Origin: JBEHWX01 sp048498995
Lineage (GTDB): Bacteria; Bacteroidota; Ignavibacteria; OLB7
Direction of reading: 5' to 3'
Length of the DNA stretch: 64,000 nucleotides
Assembly (NCBI GenBank): GCA_048498995.1
Contig: JBEHWX010000007.1
Coordinates: forward strand, 1 to 64,000
Positions 45,701 to 54,143 of the stretch are shown in pieces. Position 1 is the first letter of the stretch; the number at the start of each line of letters is the position of its first letter. Under the pieces are notes generated by a model, which worked only from the letters and a program-made list of their open reading frames with translations, was not told the origin of the DNA and searched no databases. The position numbers were made by a program, and so were the translations under genes.

Positions 45701-45982
45701 GGACGCGCTCTTGGCGGCGGCGCCCTTGGCGGCTCCCTTCGTGGCGGCTCCCTTCTTCGTCGCGCTCCCGGCGGATTTCTTGGCGGCCGGCGACTTCGCG
45801 GAGGAAGGCTTCGCCACGACCGACTTGGCCGCCGAGGACTTCGCGGAGGAGGACTTCGCGGCCGGCGTCTTGAGGGCTTTCTTGGCGGGAGTCGCGGCGG
45901 CTCCCTTCGCTCCGGACGCTTTCCGGGACGTGGGCGAGCTCAGGGGCTCCGATTCGTTCGTCTTCGTGGCTCTCTTCATCAT
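42758..45982 (-). CDS. uvrA: Excinuclease ABC subunit A with histone-H1-like N-terminal extension
   Basis: 1074 residues from the ATG at 45982 (a second ATG follows at once), against about 940 for typical UvrA. The first 150 residues are not UvrA: Lys/Ala/Ser/Pro-rich repeats (KKALKTPAAKSSSAKSSAAK, KKGAATKGAAKGAAAK) like histone H1 or bacterial AlgP/Hc1 tails. The canonical protein begins at HILAIRNARVHNLKGV and has both ABC modules: Walker A ISGVSGSGKSSLAFD and VTGVSGSGKSTLVHD, signatures LSGGESQRI and LSGGEAQRV, and Cys-x2-Cys zinc sites (CPECEGFG, CPKCKG, CEACQGEG, CEVCKGKR). UvrA recognises damaged DNA in nucleotide excision repair with UvrB. Confidence 0.95.
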   Translation of the reverse strand: MMKRATKTNESEPLSSPTSRKASGAKGAAATPAKKALKTPAAKSSSAKSSAAKSVVAKPSSAKSPAAKKSAGSATKKGAATKGAAKGAAAKSASGTRPLEPIPSGVRSRPIASPVIDAAVSPSRAPEPMPGGPDQGDRATDGSTGVATPHPKHILAIRNARVHNLKGVSLEIPRNRLAVISGVSGSGKSSLAFDTIFAEGQRRYVESLSAYARQFLARMAKPDVESITGLAPAIAIEQKTITKNPRSTVGTTTEVYDYLRLLYARIGQTFCRNCNLPVYKDTPRTVQESLKDLAEGTRIYVLFPMHAHEHRSLEEEFQNLRERGFFRVVVGRGRDVVDLNETMPTNAHKEDVFVLVDRIVLRPDDETLTRLADSIESAFREGEGRAIVQILDTGERRRYSTRFECANCGIKYEEPQPKLFSFNNPFGACPECEGFGKAIGIDMELVIPDRTKSIRQGAIQAFSTPKHSSHYRTLLEIARKAELDVDKPMANLSQREWDVVMDGNGKYIGINGFFKSVEEQTYKMHYRVFLSRYRGYTTCPKCKGSRLRTSATRVFVHAKALPEIVSMTIEEAFAWFSSMELSAFESQVARRIMEEILKRLRYLNEVGLGYLKLDRLSHTLSGGESQRINLATSIGSALVGAMYVLDEPSIGLHPRDTDRLVRILKSLRDLGNTVIVVEHDPDIIMNADIVVDMGPRAGEHGGKVVFNGNVPQMLADPDSLTGAYLSGRKTVESEPRRRKPNNRRITLRGAYEHNLKDIDVEVPLGLFVVVTGVSGSGKSTLVHDILYPAVGHFKGDVLKMPKKLRGIAGVESVGAVEMVDQSPIGRSPRSNPVTYVKAFDAIRDIFASTPTARVHGFKPGYFSFNVPGGRCEACQGEGVVKVEMQFLADLELTCEVCKGKRFKADAIQVEFRGKNIVEVLEMTVDEGIEFFKGENRVTTRLAALQSVGLGYIRLGQPATTLSGGEAQRVKLAANLISPGNESTLFILDEPTTGLHFDDIATLLTTFNALVDAGHSLVVIEHNLDVIKAADWIIDLGPEGGDGGGRVVAVGPPEKIIRSDESHTGRFLKVAMKGR

Positions 45983-46640
45983 CGACTGTTCTCTGAGGAT
46001 CGGGATGGCGCCCCGCGACGGGCAAGACGGGGGGAGAAGCCGGCTCCCGTGGACACAAATAGGGCTCAATCTACGGGAAGCGCGGCGATCGTTTCAATGG
46101 CATTGTTCCGGTCGGCCGGCTCTTTCGCGCGCCGCCGGCCATGCTCGCGATACGGGGAGCACTGGTCCGGATGCGTCGGTCCCGATCTGGGATGACGTCC
46201 GTCCACCGGAGGAAGTGTGTCGCTCCCTCGCCTTGCCGATCCCCCGGTCGGGAGCGTATATTTGCCCCCAATGCGCGTTCGCACCCTCCATACCAGCGTC
46301 CTGATCGCCGTCGGCGGAACCATCCGCGGCGGATCGTTCCTGTCGGCCACGATCGTGGCCGCCCGGCTGCGTCGCTGGCACCTGACCATCAGCTCCCTCC
46401 CTTCCGGCCCCATCGCCTGACCTTCCCGCTCCCGTTCCCGTTCTGCATGCTCCCGTGACCGTCGCCTCTCAGGGCGAACTGGTCCGAAACTTGGCGGAGC
46501 TTCGCATGCCCGAATTCTCCTTTCGGCCTGGGAACGATCCGGCGCGCCCGTCCCCCTCGTTGGAACTCCATCGACGGCACCGCGGCCCGCCCACGCTCCA
46601 CGAAGCAGATCAGCAGTTCACACCTGAGGAGACATATATC
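45983..46640. other. 658-bp divergent intergenic region between uvrA and lat
   Basis: Contains a hairpin (GGCCGGC 46114-46120 paired with 46134-46140) and a promoter-like site at 46233-46264. From that site to the lat ATG there are about 370 untranslated bases; a 49-codon frame at 46271-46420 begins close to the expected transcription start but has no recognised family. I could not fit this leader to a known riboswitch. Confidence 0.5.
46233..46264 (+). promoter_or_regulatory. Candidate FCB-type promoter upstream of lat
   Basis: TTG at 46233-46235, a 21-base spacer and TATATTTG at 46257-46264 match the Bacteroidota pattern TTG, 17-23 bases, TAnnTTTG. The position, 377 bp before the lat ATG, implies a long leader. 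Sequence match is direct; function is inferred. Confidence 0.5.
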
Positions 46641-48053
<1,413 letters not shown>

Positions 48054-48080
48054 TCGTTAGATTGCATCCTGTCGGTTGCG

Positions 48081-48111
48081 CCGGCGGGACCCACGAGATG
48101 GGTCCCGCCGG
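48081..48111 (+). terminator. Terminator hairpin after lat
   Basis: A perfect 13-bp stem (CCGGCGGGACCCA at 48081-48093, complement 48099-48111) with loop CGAGA, followed by GATATTTCG. It begins 27 bp after the lat stop. Confidence 0.7.
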
Positions 48112-48445
48112 GATATTTCGGCCCGGCGCCCCCATTCCAGAGGGCGCCGGTCGCAATTGCGGACGGATCGAAACCGGTCCGTCGACTCGAAGACGAGCCG
48201 GAGAAGGCCGCCCGGCTCCTCCCTCCCCCTCGAGTCCGGATGAGGCGCTCACCCGTCCGATCATGGCCGGAACCTCCTCCTCCGCTCCCGCGCGATGCCG
48301 ACACATGCTCCCCGCCGTGATGCGTTCTCCGGGCTCCCGAAGAGCTCTCACCGGGCCCGCGAGGAGCATCTTCCGCCAACATTCACGTTGCTGACCGCCA
48401 GGTCCGCTCGCCGCGCCCCGTCGCGGCTTTCCGCTTGCCAACTTC
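48112..48445. other. 334-bp gap between lat and the penicillin acylase gene
   Basis: No gene with family features. Open frames on both strands are Arg/Pro/Ser-rich. No exact promoter box is seen; the next ATG is at 48446. Confidence 0.45.
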
Positions 48446-51028
48446 ATGCGTCGATTCTCCCTCATCGGCACCATCCTCGTGGTCCTTGCCTTTGCCGCCG
48501 GCATGGTCTGGCTCGGCCTGCAGCTCATCGGACGCTCGTTCGTCAAGGATGGGGAGCAGGAAGGGAAGATCCCGGAGCTGAAGGCCGAGGCCACGATCAC
48601 CCGCGATCAGTACGGCATTCCCTACATCACCGCCGAGAGCGAGGATGACGCCTGGGCCGCGCTCGGCTACGCGCACGCGCAGGACCGGCTCTGGCAGATG
48701 GACCTGATGCGCCGCGCCGGCGAGGGACGCCTCTCGGAGATCTTCGGACGCTCCACGATCGCTTACGATCAGATGCTCAAGACGATCGGCTTCGCCCGGA
48801 CCGCGCGCCAGATCCTGAAGGCGATGCCGGCCCGGACCCGCCGCTCGCTGGATGCCTACTGCCGCGGGGTGAACGCCTTCATCTCCACCCATCAGTCGAA
48901 GCTGCCGTTCGAGTTCGATGCGCTCGGCTACGCGCCGGAGCCGTGGAAGCCGGAGCATTCGGTGATGCTCACCCGGCTGATGGCCTGGGAGCTGAACACC
49001 GCCTTCTGGAGCGACGTGGTCCTCGGCGAGATCCAGGCGAAGGTCGATTCCGCCCGCTTCGCCGAGATCCTCCCCTACTATCCGTCGGACGCCCCGACGA
49101 TCATCCCGGGCGGACAGCATCCGGAGCCGCTGCTGGAGCAGTTGAACGCGCCGGTGATGCCGCGCGACACCGTCCACCGCGACTCGGTGTCCAAGCCGGA
49201 TTCGGCCTCGCGCGCCATCGCCGCGCACGCGGCCCCGATCTCCGGACTGATCGAGATCGAACAGGGAATGCGTCGGATGCTCGGCATCGATGGCTCCCAC
49301 ATCGGCTCGAATGCCTGGGCGGTCAGCGGCTCCCGCACCGCCTCCGGCCGGCCGATGCTCGCCAACGATCCCCACCTGACGCACACCGCCCCCTCGCGCT
49401 GGTATCAGGCGGTGATCCTCTACAACGGTAACAACCTGGCCGGCGTCACCATCCCCGGCTGCCCCTTCATCGTGATCGGCAGGAACAGCCAGATCTCCTG
49501 GGGCATCACCAGCATGATGGCCGACGAGACCGATTTCTACGTCGAGATGCCGGACACGGCCAACAAGCGCGCGGTGATCCGCGACGGGCGCTCCGAGAAG
49601 CTCACCATCCTCCGCGACACGATCCGCGTGAAGGATTCGGCGTCGGTGCCGATCATGGTGCGCGTGAGCCGCCACGGCCCGATCATCTCCGACGTTCACC
49701 CGTTCGCCGCCGACGCCGCGACCAAGCCTCCCGCCGCGACTCCGGCCGCCGGCGCGCGCCGCGCCCCCCGCGATACCTCCTACCTCGAGCGGACGCTCTT
49801 GGCGATGCGTTGGCGGGGCAACGACGTGTCGCAGGAGCTGGCCGCGTGGCAGGGAATCAACAACGCCCGCAACCTGAAGCAGTTCACCGCCGCGGCCCGT
49901 CTCGGCGGCATCCCGAGCCTCTCATTCGTCTACGCCGACAGCTCGGGCACCATCGCCTACGTCCCGACCGTGCGGATTCCGGTGCGCGAGGCCGGACGCC
50001 CGAACACCCCCCTCCCCGGTTGGGACAGCCGCTACGACTGGAAGGGAACCGTGCCGATGGAGAAGCTGCCGGTGCTGACCAACCCGGAGAGCGGCTACAT
50101 CGCCAGCGCGAACAACAAGGTCGCCAACAACCTCCCGTATCATGTCTCCGATCTCTGGGAGGATCCCTCGCGCGCGATCAGGCTGAACGAGCTGCTGGCC
50201 GAGGGGAACAACTACACGCCGATGGACTTCGTGCAGATGCAGGGGGATCTGGTCTCCCCGCACATGCGCTACATGACCGAGTTTCTGCTGCGCGCCTTCC
50301 CCGACAGCCTGCGCCAGCCGCCGCTGCTCCGGACGGCGCTGCAGCGGCTCCGCTCCTGGAACGGCAAGATGGTGGCTGATGCCCCCGAGGCGGCGATCGC
50401 CGCCGTCTGGCTCCAGACCGTGATCGAAATGACCTATCGCGACGAGCTCGGCCCGGTAATCTTCCGACACTACGTCCAGATGGCGCAGCATCCGATCAAG
50501 GCGATCCGCTATCATGTGATGATCGACAGCCGCTGGTTCGACGACGTGACCACGCCGCGCGTGGAGCGTCGCGACGACATTCTCCGGATGGCGCTCGGCC
50601 GCGCGCTGGACACGCTGCACGCCCGCTTCGGAAGCTGGAGCATGGCCGGCTGGCGCTACGGCGCGCTCCACACGCTCACCTTCCCCCATCCGTTCGACAA
50701 GCAGGAAAAGCTCCGGCAGATCGTCGACATCGGACCGTTCGAGGTCGGCGGCAGCAACACGACGGTGAACAACGGCGAGTGGAATTTCAACGAGCCGTAC
50801 CAGGTGAAGGTGGGGCCGTCGATGCGGCAGATCGTCGACTTCGGCGACACTTCGGCGTTCCTCCGAAGCGTCATTACCTCCGGCGCCAGCGGACAGCCGC
50901 TGAACCAGTATTACAAGAACCAGACGGTGATCTGGCTCTCCTCCGGCTACCTGTCGCTCCGCGCGGCCGCTCCCGCGGGAAGCGCGGTGAGCTCGACCAC
51001 CCATCTGGTACCGGCGGAGCCGGACTGA
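48446..51028 (+). CDS. Penicillin acylase family (Ntn) hydrolase
   Basis: 860 residues. An N-terminal signal or anchor (LIGTILVVLAFAAGMVWLGL) sends it to the periplasm. The single chain should be cut autocatalytically: the new N-terminal nucleophile Ser288 lies in IGSNAWAVSGSRTASGRPML, the family's GSNAW motif, and the alpha part carries ATITRDQYGIPYITAESEDD and GYAHAQDRLWQMDLMRRAGE. The beta part has ANDPHLTHTAPSRWY and VTIPGCPFIVIGRNSQISWG. Members hydrolyse amide bonds of N-acyl compounds such as penicillin G or acyl-homoserine lactones; the actual substrate is unknown. A disordered stretch with Ser/Asp/Ala residues (about 240-275) is consistent with a spacer removed in processing. Confidence 0.88.
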   Translation: MRRFSLIGTILVVLAFAAGMVWLGLQLIGRSFVKDGEQEGKIPELKAEATITRDQYGIPYITAESEDDAWAALGYAHAQDRLWQMDLMRRAGEGRLSEIFGRSTIAYDQMLKTIGFARTARQILKAMPARTRRSLDAYCRGVNAFISTHQSKLPFEFDALGYAPEPWKPEHSVMLTRLMAWELNTAFWSDVVLGEIQAKVDSARFAEILPYYPSDAPTIIPGGQHPEPLLEQLNAPVMPRDTVHRDSVSKPDSASRAIAAHAAPISGLIEIEQGMRRMLGIDGSHIGSNAWAVSGSRTASGRPMLANDPHLTHTAPSRWYQAVILYNGNNLAGVTIPGCPFIVIGRNSQISWGITSMMADETDFYVEMPDTANKRAVIRDGRSEKLTILRDTIRVKDSASVPIMVRVSRHGPIISDVHPFAADAATKPPAATPAAGARRAPRDTSYLERTLLAMRWRGNDVSQELAAWQGINNARNLKQFTAAARLGGIPSLSFVYADSSGTIAYVPTVRIPVREAGRPNTPLPGWDSRYDWKGTVPMEKLPVLTNPESGYIASANNKVANNLPYHVSDLWEDPSRAIRLNELLAEGNNYTPMDFVQMQGDLVSPHMRYMTEFLLRAFPDSLRQPPLLRTALQRLRSWNGKMVADAPEAAIAAVWLQTVIEMTYRDELGPVIFRHYVQMAQHPIKAIRYHVMIDSRWFDDVTTPRVERRDDILRMALGRALDTLHARFGSWSMAGWRYGALHTLTFPHPFDKQEKLRQIVDIGPFEVGGSNTTVNNGEWNFNEPYQVKVGPSMRQIVDFGDTSAFLRSVITSGASGQPLNQYYKNQTVIWLSSGYLSLRAAAPAGSAVSSTTHLVPAEPD

Positions 51029-51064
51029 CCAAGGAGCGCCGGATGTCCGCGCATTTCGCGCGTC

Positions 51065-51214
51065 GGTAGGCGCACGTCTTCAGCGTGCGCGTTTTCGAAT
51101 CCTGAGGGGCGGCCACAGGGGGCCGCCCGTACAGCACACGTCTTCAGCGTGCGCGCATTCGCACAGGAGGGGCAGCCACGGAGGGCCGCCCGTACAGCGC
51201 ACATCTTCGTGCGC
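51065..51214. repeat. Three units of the dispersed palindrome, reverse orientation
   Basis: The palindrome GCGCACG, TCTTCAG, CGTGCGC (51070-51090) recurs at 51131-51154 (one change in the left arm) and in a shortened form at 51196-51214. Units are 62-63 bp apart. The spacer contains a second inverted repeat, GGGCGGCC with GGCCGCCC around ACAGGG. The core is the reverse complement of that in the 7.6-kb block. The array starts 37 bp after the penicillin acylase stop. It is non-coding. Confidence 0.8.
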
Positions 51215-51305
51215 AATATTCCAACGGGCATTTCGCCTGGTCACTCGGCCGAGAGATATTCCTGTATTGATGCATTGATGAGCGCGCCGGGAGCCTGCCC
51301 GGACC

Positions 51306-52418
51306 ATGAACGTGAATGAGATGAACAAGACACGCGTGATTGTCGGGATGTCTGGAGGGCTCGATTCCTCCGTGGCCGCCGCGCTCCTGGTCGAGCAGGG
51401 GTACGACGTTGTCGGCATCACGATCAAGACCTATCGCTACGAGGATGTCGGCGGCAACGTCGGCAGCGACACGAGCTGCTGCTCGCTCGACGGCATCAAC
51501 GACGCCCGTCGCGTGGCCGCGCGGCTCGGCATTCCCCACTACGTCTACGACTTCACCGAGCCGTTCGAGCGGGAGATCATCGACTACTTCACCGAGGGAT
51601 ATCTCGCCGGCGAGACGCCGAATCCCTGCGTGATGTGCAACCGGAAGATCAAGTGGGCCGAGATGCTCCGTCGCGCCGACGCGTTGGGCGCCGACTACAT
51701 CGCCACCGGCCACTACGCCCGCATCTCCCACGGCGATGACGGGCGCTACATCCTGAGCCGCGGCCTAGACAGGACCAAGGATCAGTCGTACGCGCTCTGG
51801 GCCGTGTCGCAGGAATCGCTGGCGCGCACCCTCTTCCCTCTTTCGGAGCTGACCAAGCCGGAGAGCCGCGAGATCGCCCGCCGGATGAAGCTCCCGGTGG
51901 CCGGCAAGCGGGAGTCGTACGAGATCTGCTTCATCCCCGACAACGACTACAACCGCTTTCTGAAGGAGCGGGTCGAGGGACTGGAGGAGCGGGTCGAGGG
52001 GGGCGAGATCGTGAAGGGAGATCAGGTGATCGGGCGTCACGGCGGCTATCCGTTCTACACCATCGGCCAACGTCGCGGGATCGGCATCGCGTCACCGGAG
52101 CCGCTCTACGTGATCGGCATCTATCCGGAGACGAACCGCGTGGAGGTCGGCACCGCCGATCAGCTCATGCATCATGGTCTGGTCGCCGGCGACGTGAACA
52201 TGATCAAGTATGCGTCGCTCGACGAGCCGACGCTCCTGACCGCGCGCATCCGCTACAAGGATGAGGGCGCCCCGGCGCTCTGCCGCACGCTCCCCGACGG
52301 AAGTCTGGAAGTACGCTTCGAGGAGCCGCGCCGCGCCATCACGAAGGGGCAGTCGGTGGTGCTGTACGAGGGCGATGACGTGGTCGGCGGCGGCGTGATC
52401 CGCGAGGCCACCGAGTGA
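51306..52418 (+). CDS. mnmA: tRNA-specific 2-thiouridylase MnmA
   Basis: 370 residues from the ATG at 51306; an ATG at 51321 is an alternative. The PP-loop reads VIVGMSGGLDSSVAAALL. The two catalytic cysteines sit in ETPNPCVMCNRKIKW (about residue 102) and ESYEICFIPDND (about 198). HYARISHGDDGRYILSRGLD and KDQSYALWAVSQ are the usual tRNA- and ATP-binding blocks. MnmA puts sulfur on U34 of tRNAs for Lys, Glu and Gln. Residues near 218-232 contain a small internal duplication (KERVEGLEERVEGGE). The gene is monocistronic, bounded by the repeat array upstream and a terminator downstream. Confidence 0.95.
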   Translation: MNVNEMNKTRVIVGMSGGLDSSVAAALLVEQGYDVVGITIKTYRYEDVGGNVGSDTSCCSLDGINDARRVAARLGIPHYVYDFTEPFEREIIDYFTEGYLAGETPNPCVMCNRKIKWAEMLRRADALGADYIATGHYARISHGDDGRYILSRGLDRTKDQSYALWAVSQESLARTLFPLSELTKPESREIARRMKLPVAGKRESYEICFIPDNDYNRFLKERVEGLEERVEGGEIVKGDQVIGRHGGYPFYTIGQRRGIGIASPEPLYVIGIYPETNRVEVGTADQLMHHGLVAGDVNMIKYASLDEPTLLTARIRYKDEGAPALCRTLPDGSLEVRFEEPRRAITKGQSVVLYEGDDVVGGGVIREATE

Positions 52419-52455
52419 GCCGGACGCGCGGTTGAGGAGATCGCGACGAACTTCA

Positions 52456-52489
52456 CGACGGGCCGGGAGCTCTTACTTCCGGCCCGTCG
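52456..52489 (+). terminator. Terminator after mnmA
   Basis: An 11-bp stem (CGACGGGCCGG at 52456-52466, complement at 52479-52489) with a 12-base loop, followed by GCGTTTCAG. It lies 37 bp after the mnmA stop and between two convergent genes, so it may serve both strands. Confidence 0.65.
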
Positions 52490-52528
52490 GCGTTTCAGGC
52501 GCCACATCGTGTTCGGTCGCATCACCAC

Positions 52529-52993
52529 TCACTCAAAAGGCTCCACTCTGAATACGACATCGTCGAAATCTTCATCAGGGAAGCCATCGTTGCACCTATA
52601 GCGCCGTCCGTTGTGAAGGCTCTCGACGATCATCGCCGCACCATTGTGCCCTGAATCCATGAAACCATCGCCCCTATCCCACACGTTTTTCACGAGACAG
52701 TTATCCAGCCTCTGCTTTCTTCTCGTTCTAGCCTTTATGTCGATAACGACTTCCCGAGGCGCCGTATCATACCACAAGACCGTTGCCCGCGGGATCACCT
52801 CCCCATCTATCACGAAATTCACATCGGCCGACAGGTACACGCCCTGCCGCCAGTCAGAGTTTGCCGACTCGAACACCACACGCAACTTCTGGCCATCATT
52901 GACATCCCAGAAGTCGGCCAGATGAATCACCTGACCTTTGTACGACACCGGCTTGGCCTTCGACTCGATGAAATATTTGCTGAACGACGGCAT
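52529..52993 (-). CDS. Small protein of unknown function, tandem paralog A
   Basis: 154 residues from the ATG at 52993, which has GGAGAG six bases upstream. I do not recognise the family. The sequence is clearly paralogous to the next gene upstream on this strand: shared stretches include IHLADF, DGQK, RVVFESA, SD and RQG, VLW and DTAPREVV, NVW, FMDSGHNGAAMIVE and FDD, VF. There is no signal peptide or membrane segment; it looks like a small beta-rich domain. Base composition is visibly lower in GC than the flanking genes (one 60-base row near 52.7 kb is about 43% GC), which suggests acquisition. Confidence 0.7.
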   Translation of the reverse strand: MPSFSKYFIESKAKPVSYKGQVIHLADFWDVNDGQKLRVVFESANSDWRQGVYLSADVNFVIDGEVIPRATVLWYDTAPREVVIDIKARTRRKQRLDNCLVKNVWDRGDGFMDSGHNGAAMIVESLHNGRRYRCNDGFPDEDFDDVVFRVEPFE

Positions 52994-53156
52994 TAGGTTC
53001 TCTCCATATGTTGACACCTACACCTCGGAGATCCATCATTATCTGCTCTTCGTTGACGCCTCTGAAGATCAATCGACGCGGAGTGCCGTCATCGCGCTAC
53101 GTCATGACCGCCGCCGCGGACATCTCCCGCGCACCGAATGGCCTTAAATGCAGCCG

Positions 53157-53624
53157 CTACTCGAGCACTTCCAGCGTAAAGACAATGTCATCGAAGTCAT
53201 CATTGGGGCGCCCGTCATTACACCAGTAGCGTTTGCCGCGTGGAAGCTCCTCCACAATCATCGCCGCGCCATTATGCCCTGAATCCATGAACCCGGCACT
53301 CGCCTCCCAAACATTCCTCACCATGCATCGCACGGGCTTTGTTTTCGATGTGCCGGCTTTGGCTCTCACCTCCAGAACAACTTCTCGCGGCGCCGTATCG
53401 CTCCAGAGGACAACGCCGTTCGGCCCCACCTGCTCATTGACAATAAAATCGACCTTCCCCGACAAAGACGCTCCTTGCCGTCGGTCGGACTTTGCCGACT
53501 CGAACACGACACGCACTTTTTGCCCATCAACGACTTCAAAAAAGTCGGCGAGATGGATCAACCGCCCATCGACGATGACCGGCTTGCCCTTCGATTCAAA
53601 GAAATACTTCTCAAAGGCTGGCAT
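53157..53624 (-). CDS. Small protein of unknown function, tandem paralog B
   Basis: 155 residues from the ATG at 53624, behind GGGAGAG. It begins MPAFEKYFFESKGKPV, matching MPSFSKYFIESKAKPV of paralog A, and keeps the same blocks through GFMDSGHNGAAMIVEELPRG and FDDIVFTLE. The C-terminal halves (FMDSGHNGAAMIVE, then CNDG) are nearly identical, while the middle differs, so the pair has diverged for some time. The gene is 163 bp upstream of paralog A on the same strand. On the minus strand upstream, TATGTTAG (53657 down to 53650) is one base off a TAnnTTTG box. GC content is lower than the surroundings. Function unknown. Confidence 0.7.
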   Translation of the reverse strand: MPAFEKYFFESKGKPVIVDGRLIHLADFFEVVDGQKVRVVFESAKSDRRQGASLSGKVDFIVNEQVGPNGVVLWSDTAPREVVLEVRAKAGTSKTKPVRCMVRNVWEASAGFMDSGHNGAAMIVEELPRGKRYWCNDGRPNDDFDDIVFTLEVLE

Positions 53625-54143
53625 TGCTCTCCCTCACACGTTTCATCCACTAACATACCATGCTCTCCCGCCCATATTCGCTCAACCGATAGTTGTGCCA
53701 TTGCCACAATCGCCACGCATCGGTAGCCGCACGTCTTCAGCGTGCGCTCTTCCTCTGACAACGGAGCGGCCGCAACATAGGCATGACTCCGGTGACACGA
53801 TTCGTCGACTCCGGATTTCGTCGATCCACGCACCGATCCGCTCGAAAAGAAGCACCGCTCACACCACCTCCATCATCCCTCCACTGAGAACTCCGGCGCG
53901 GTTCGTTGTCTGATACAGCGTACGAGCGGCACGAGCTCCGGAGCACCTTCCTCTCGCATCCGCGCCCGGCGGTGAATCGCCGGGGCGGTATCAATGACAC
54001 TCTCCATTACGGCGGAACACGCCTCCGATCGAGCGCGCGCATCGAATCGAGACGCGCAACGGCGACCGCATTGCCCACGGCCGCGCGGATGTATCGTATC
54101 CCTTCCGTTCGTTCGAGGTGAGACCGCCCAGCGGCGAACAATC
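53625..54143. other. 519-bp gap at the right edge of the low-GC island
   Basis: Holds a single palindrome copy (53722-53747) and no convincing gene. GC rises again toward the glycosyltransferase gene at 54144. Short frames on both strands are Arg-rich without family features. Confidence 0.45.
53722..53747. repeat. Single copy of the dispersed palindrome
   Basis: GGTAGCCGCACGTCTTCAGC followed by GTGCGC matches the 51.1-kb units (GGTAGGCGCACGTCTTCAGC and on), with one change. It lies between the tandem paralogs and the next gene, at the edge of the low-GC stretch. Confidence 0.75.

Noticed and set aside
42719..46195. Long plus-strand frame opposite uvrA
   Set aside because: Shadow of uvrA; the true gene has all ABC and zinc motifs on the minus strand.
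46217..46420. Small protein upstream of lat
   Set aside because: No family, no ribosome site better than chance, and its start coincides with the expected transcription start; left as part of the leader.
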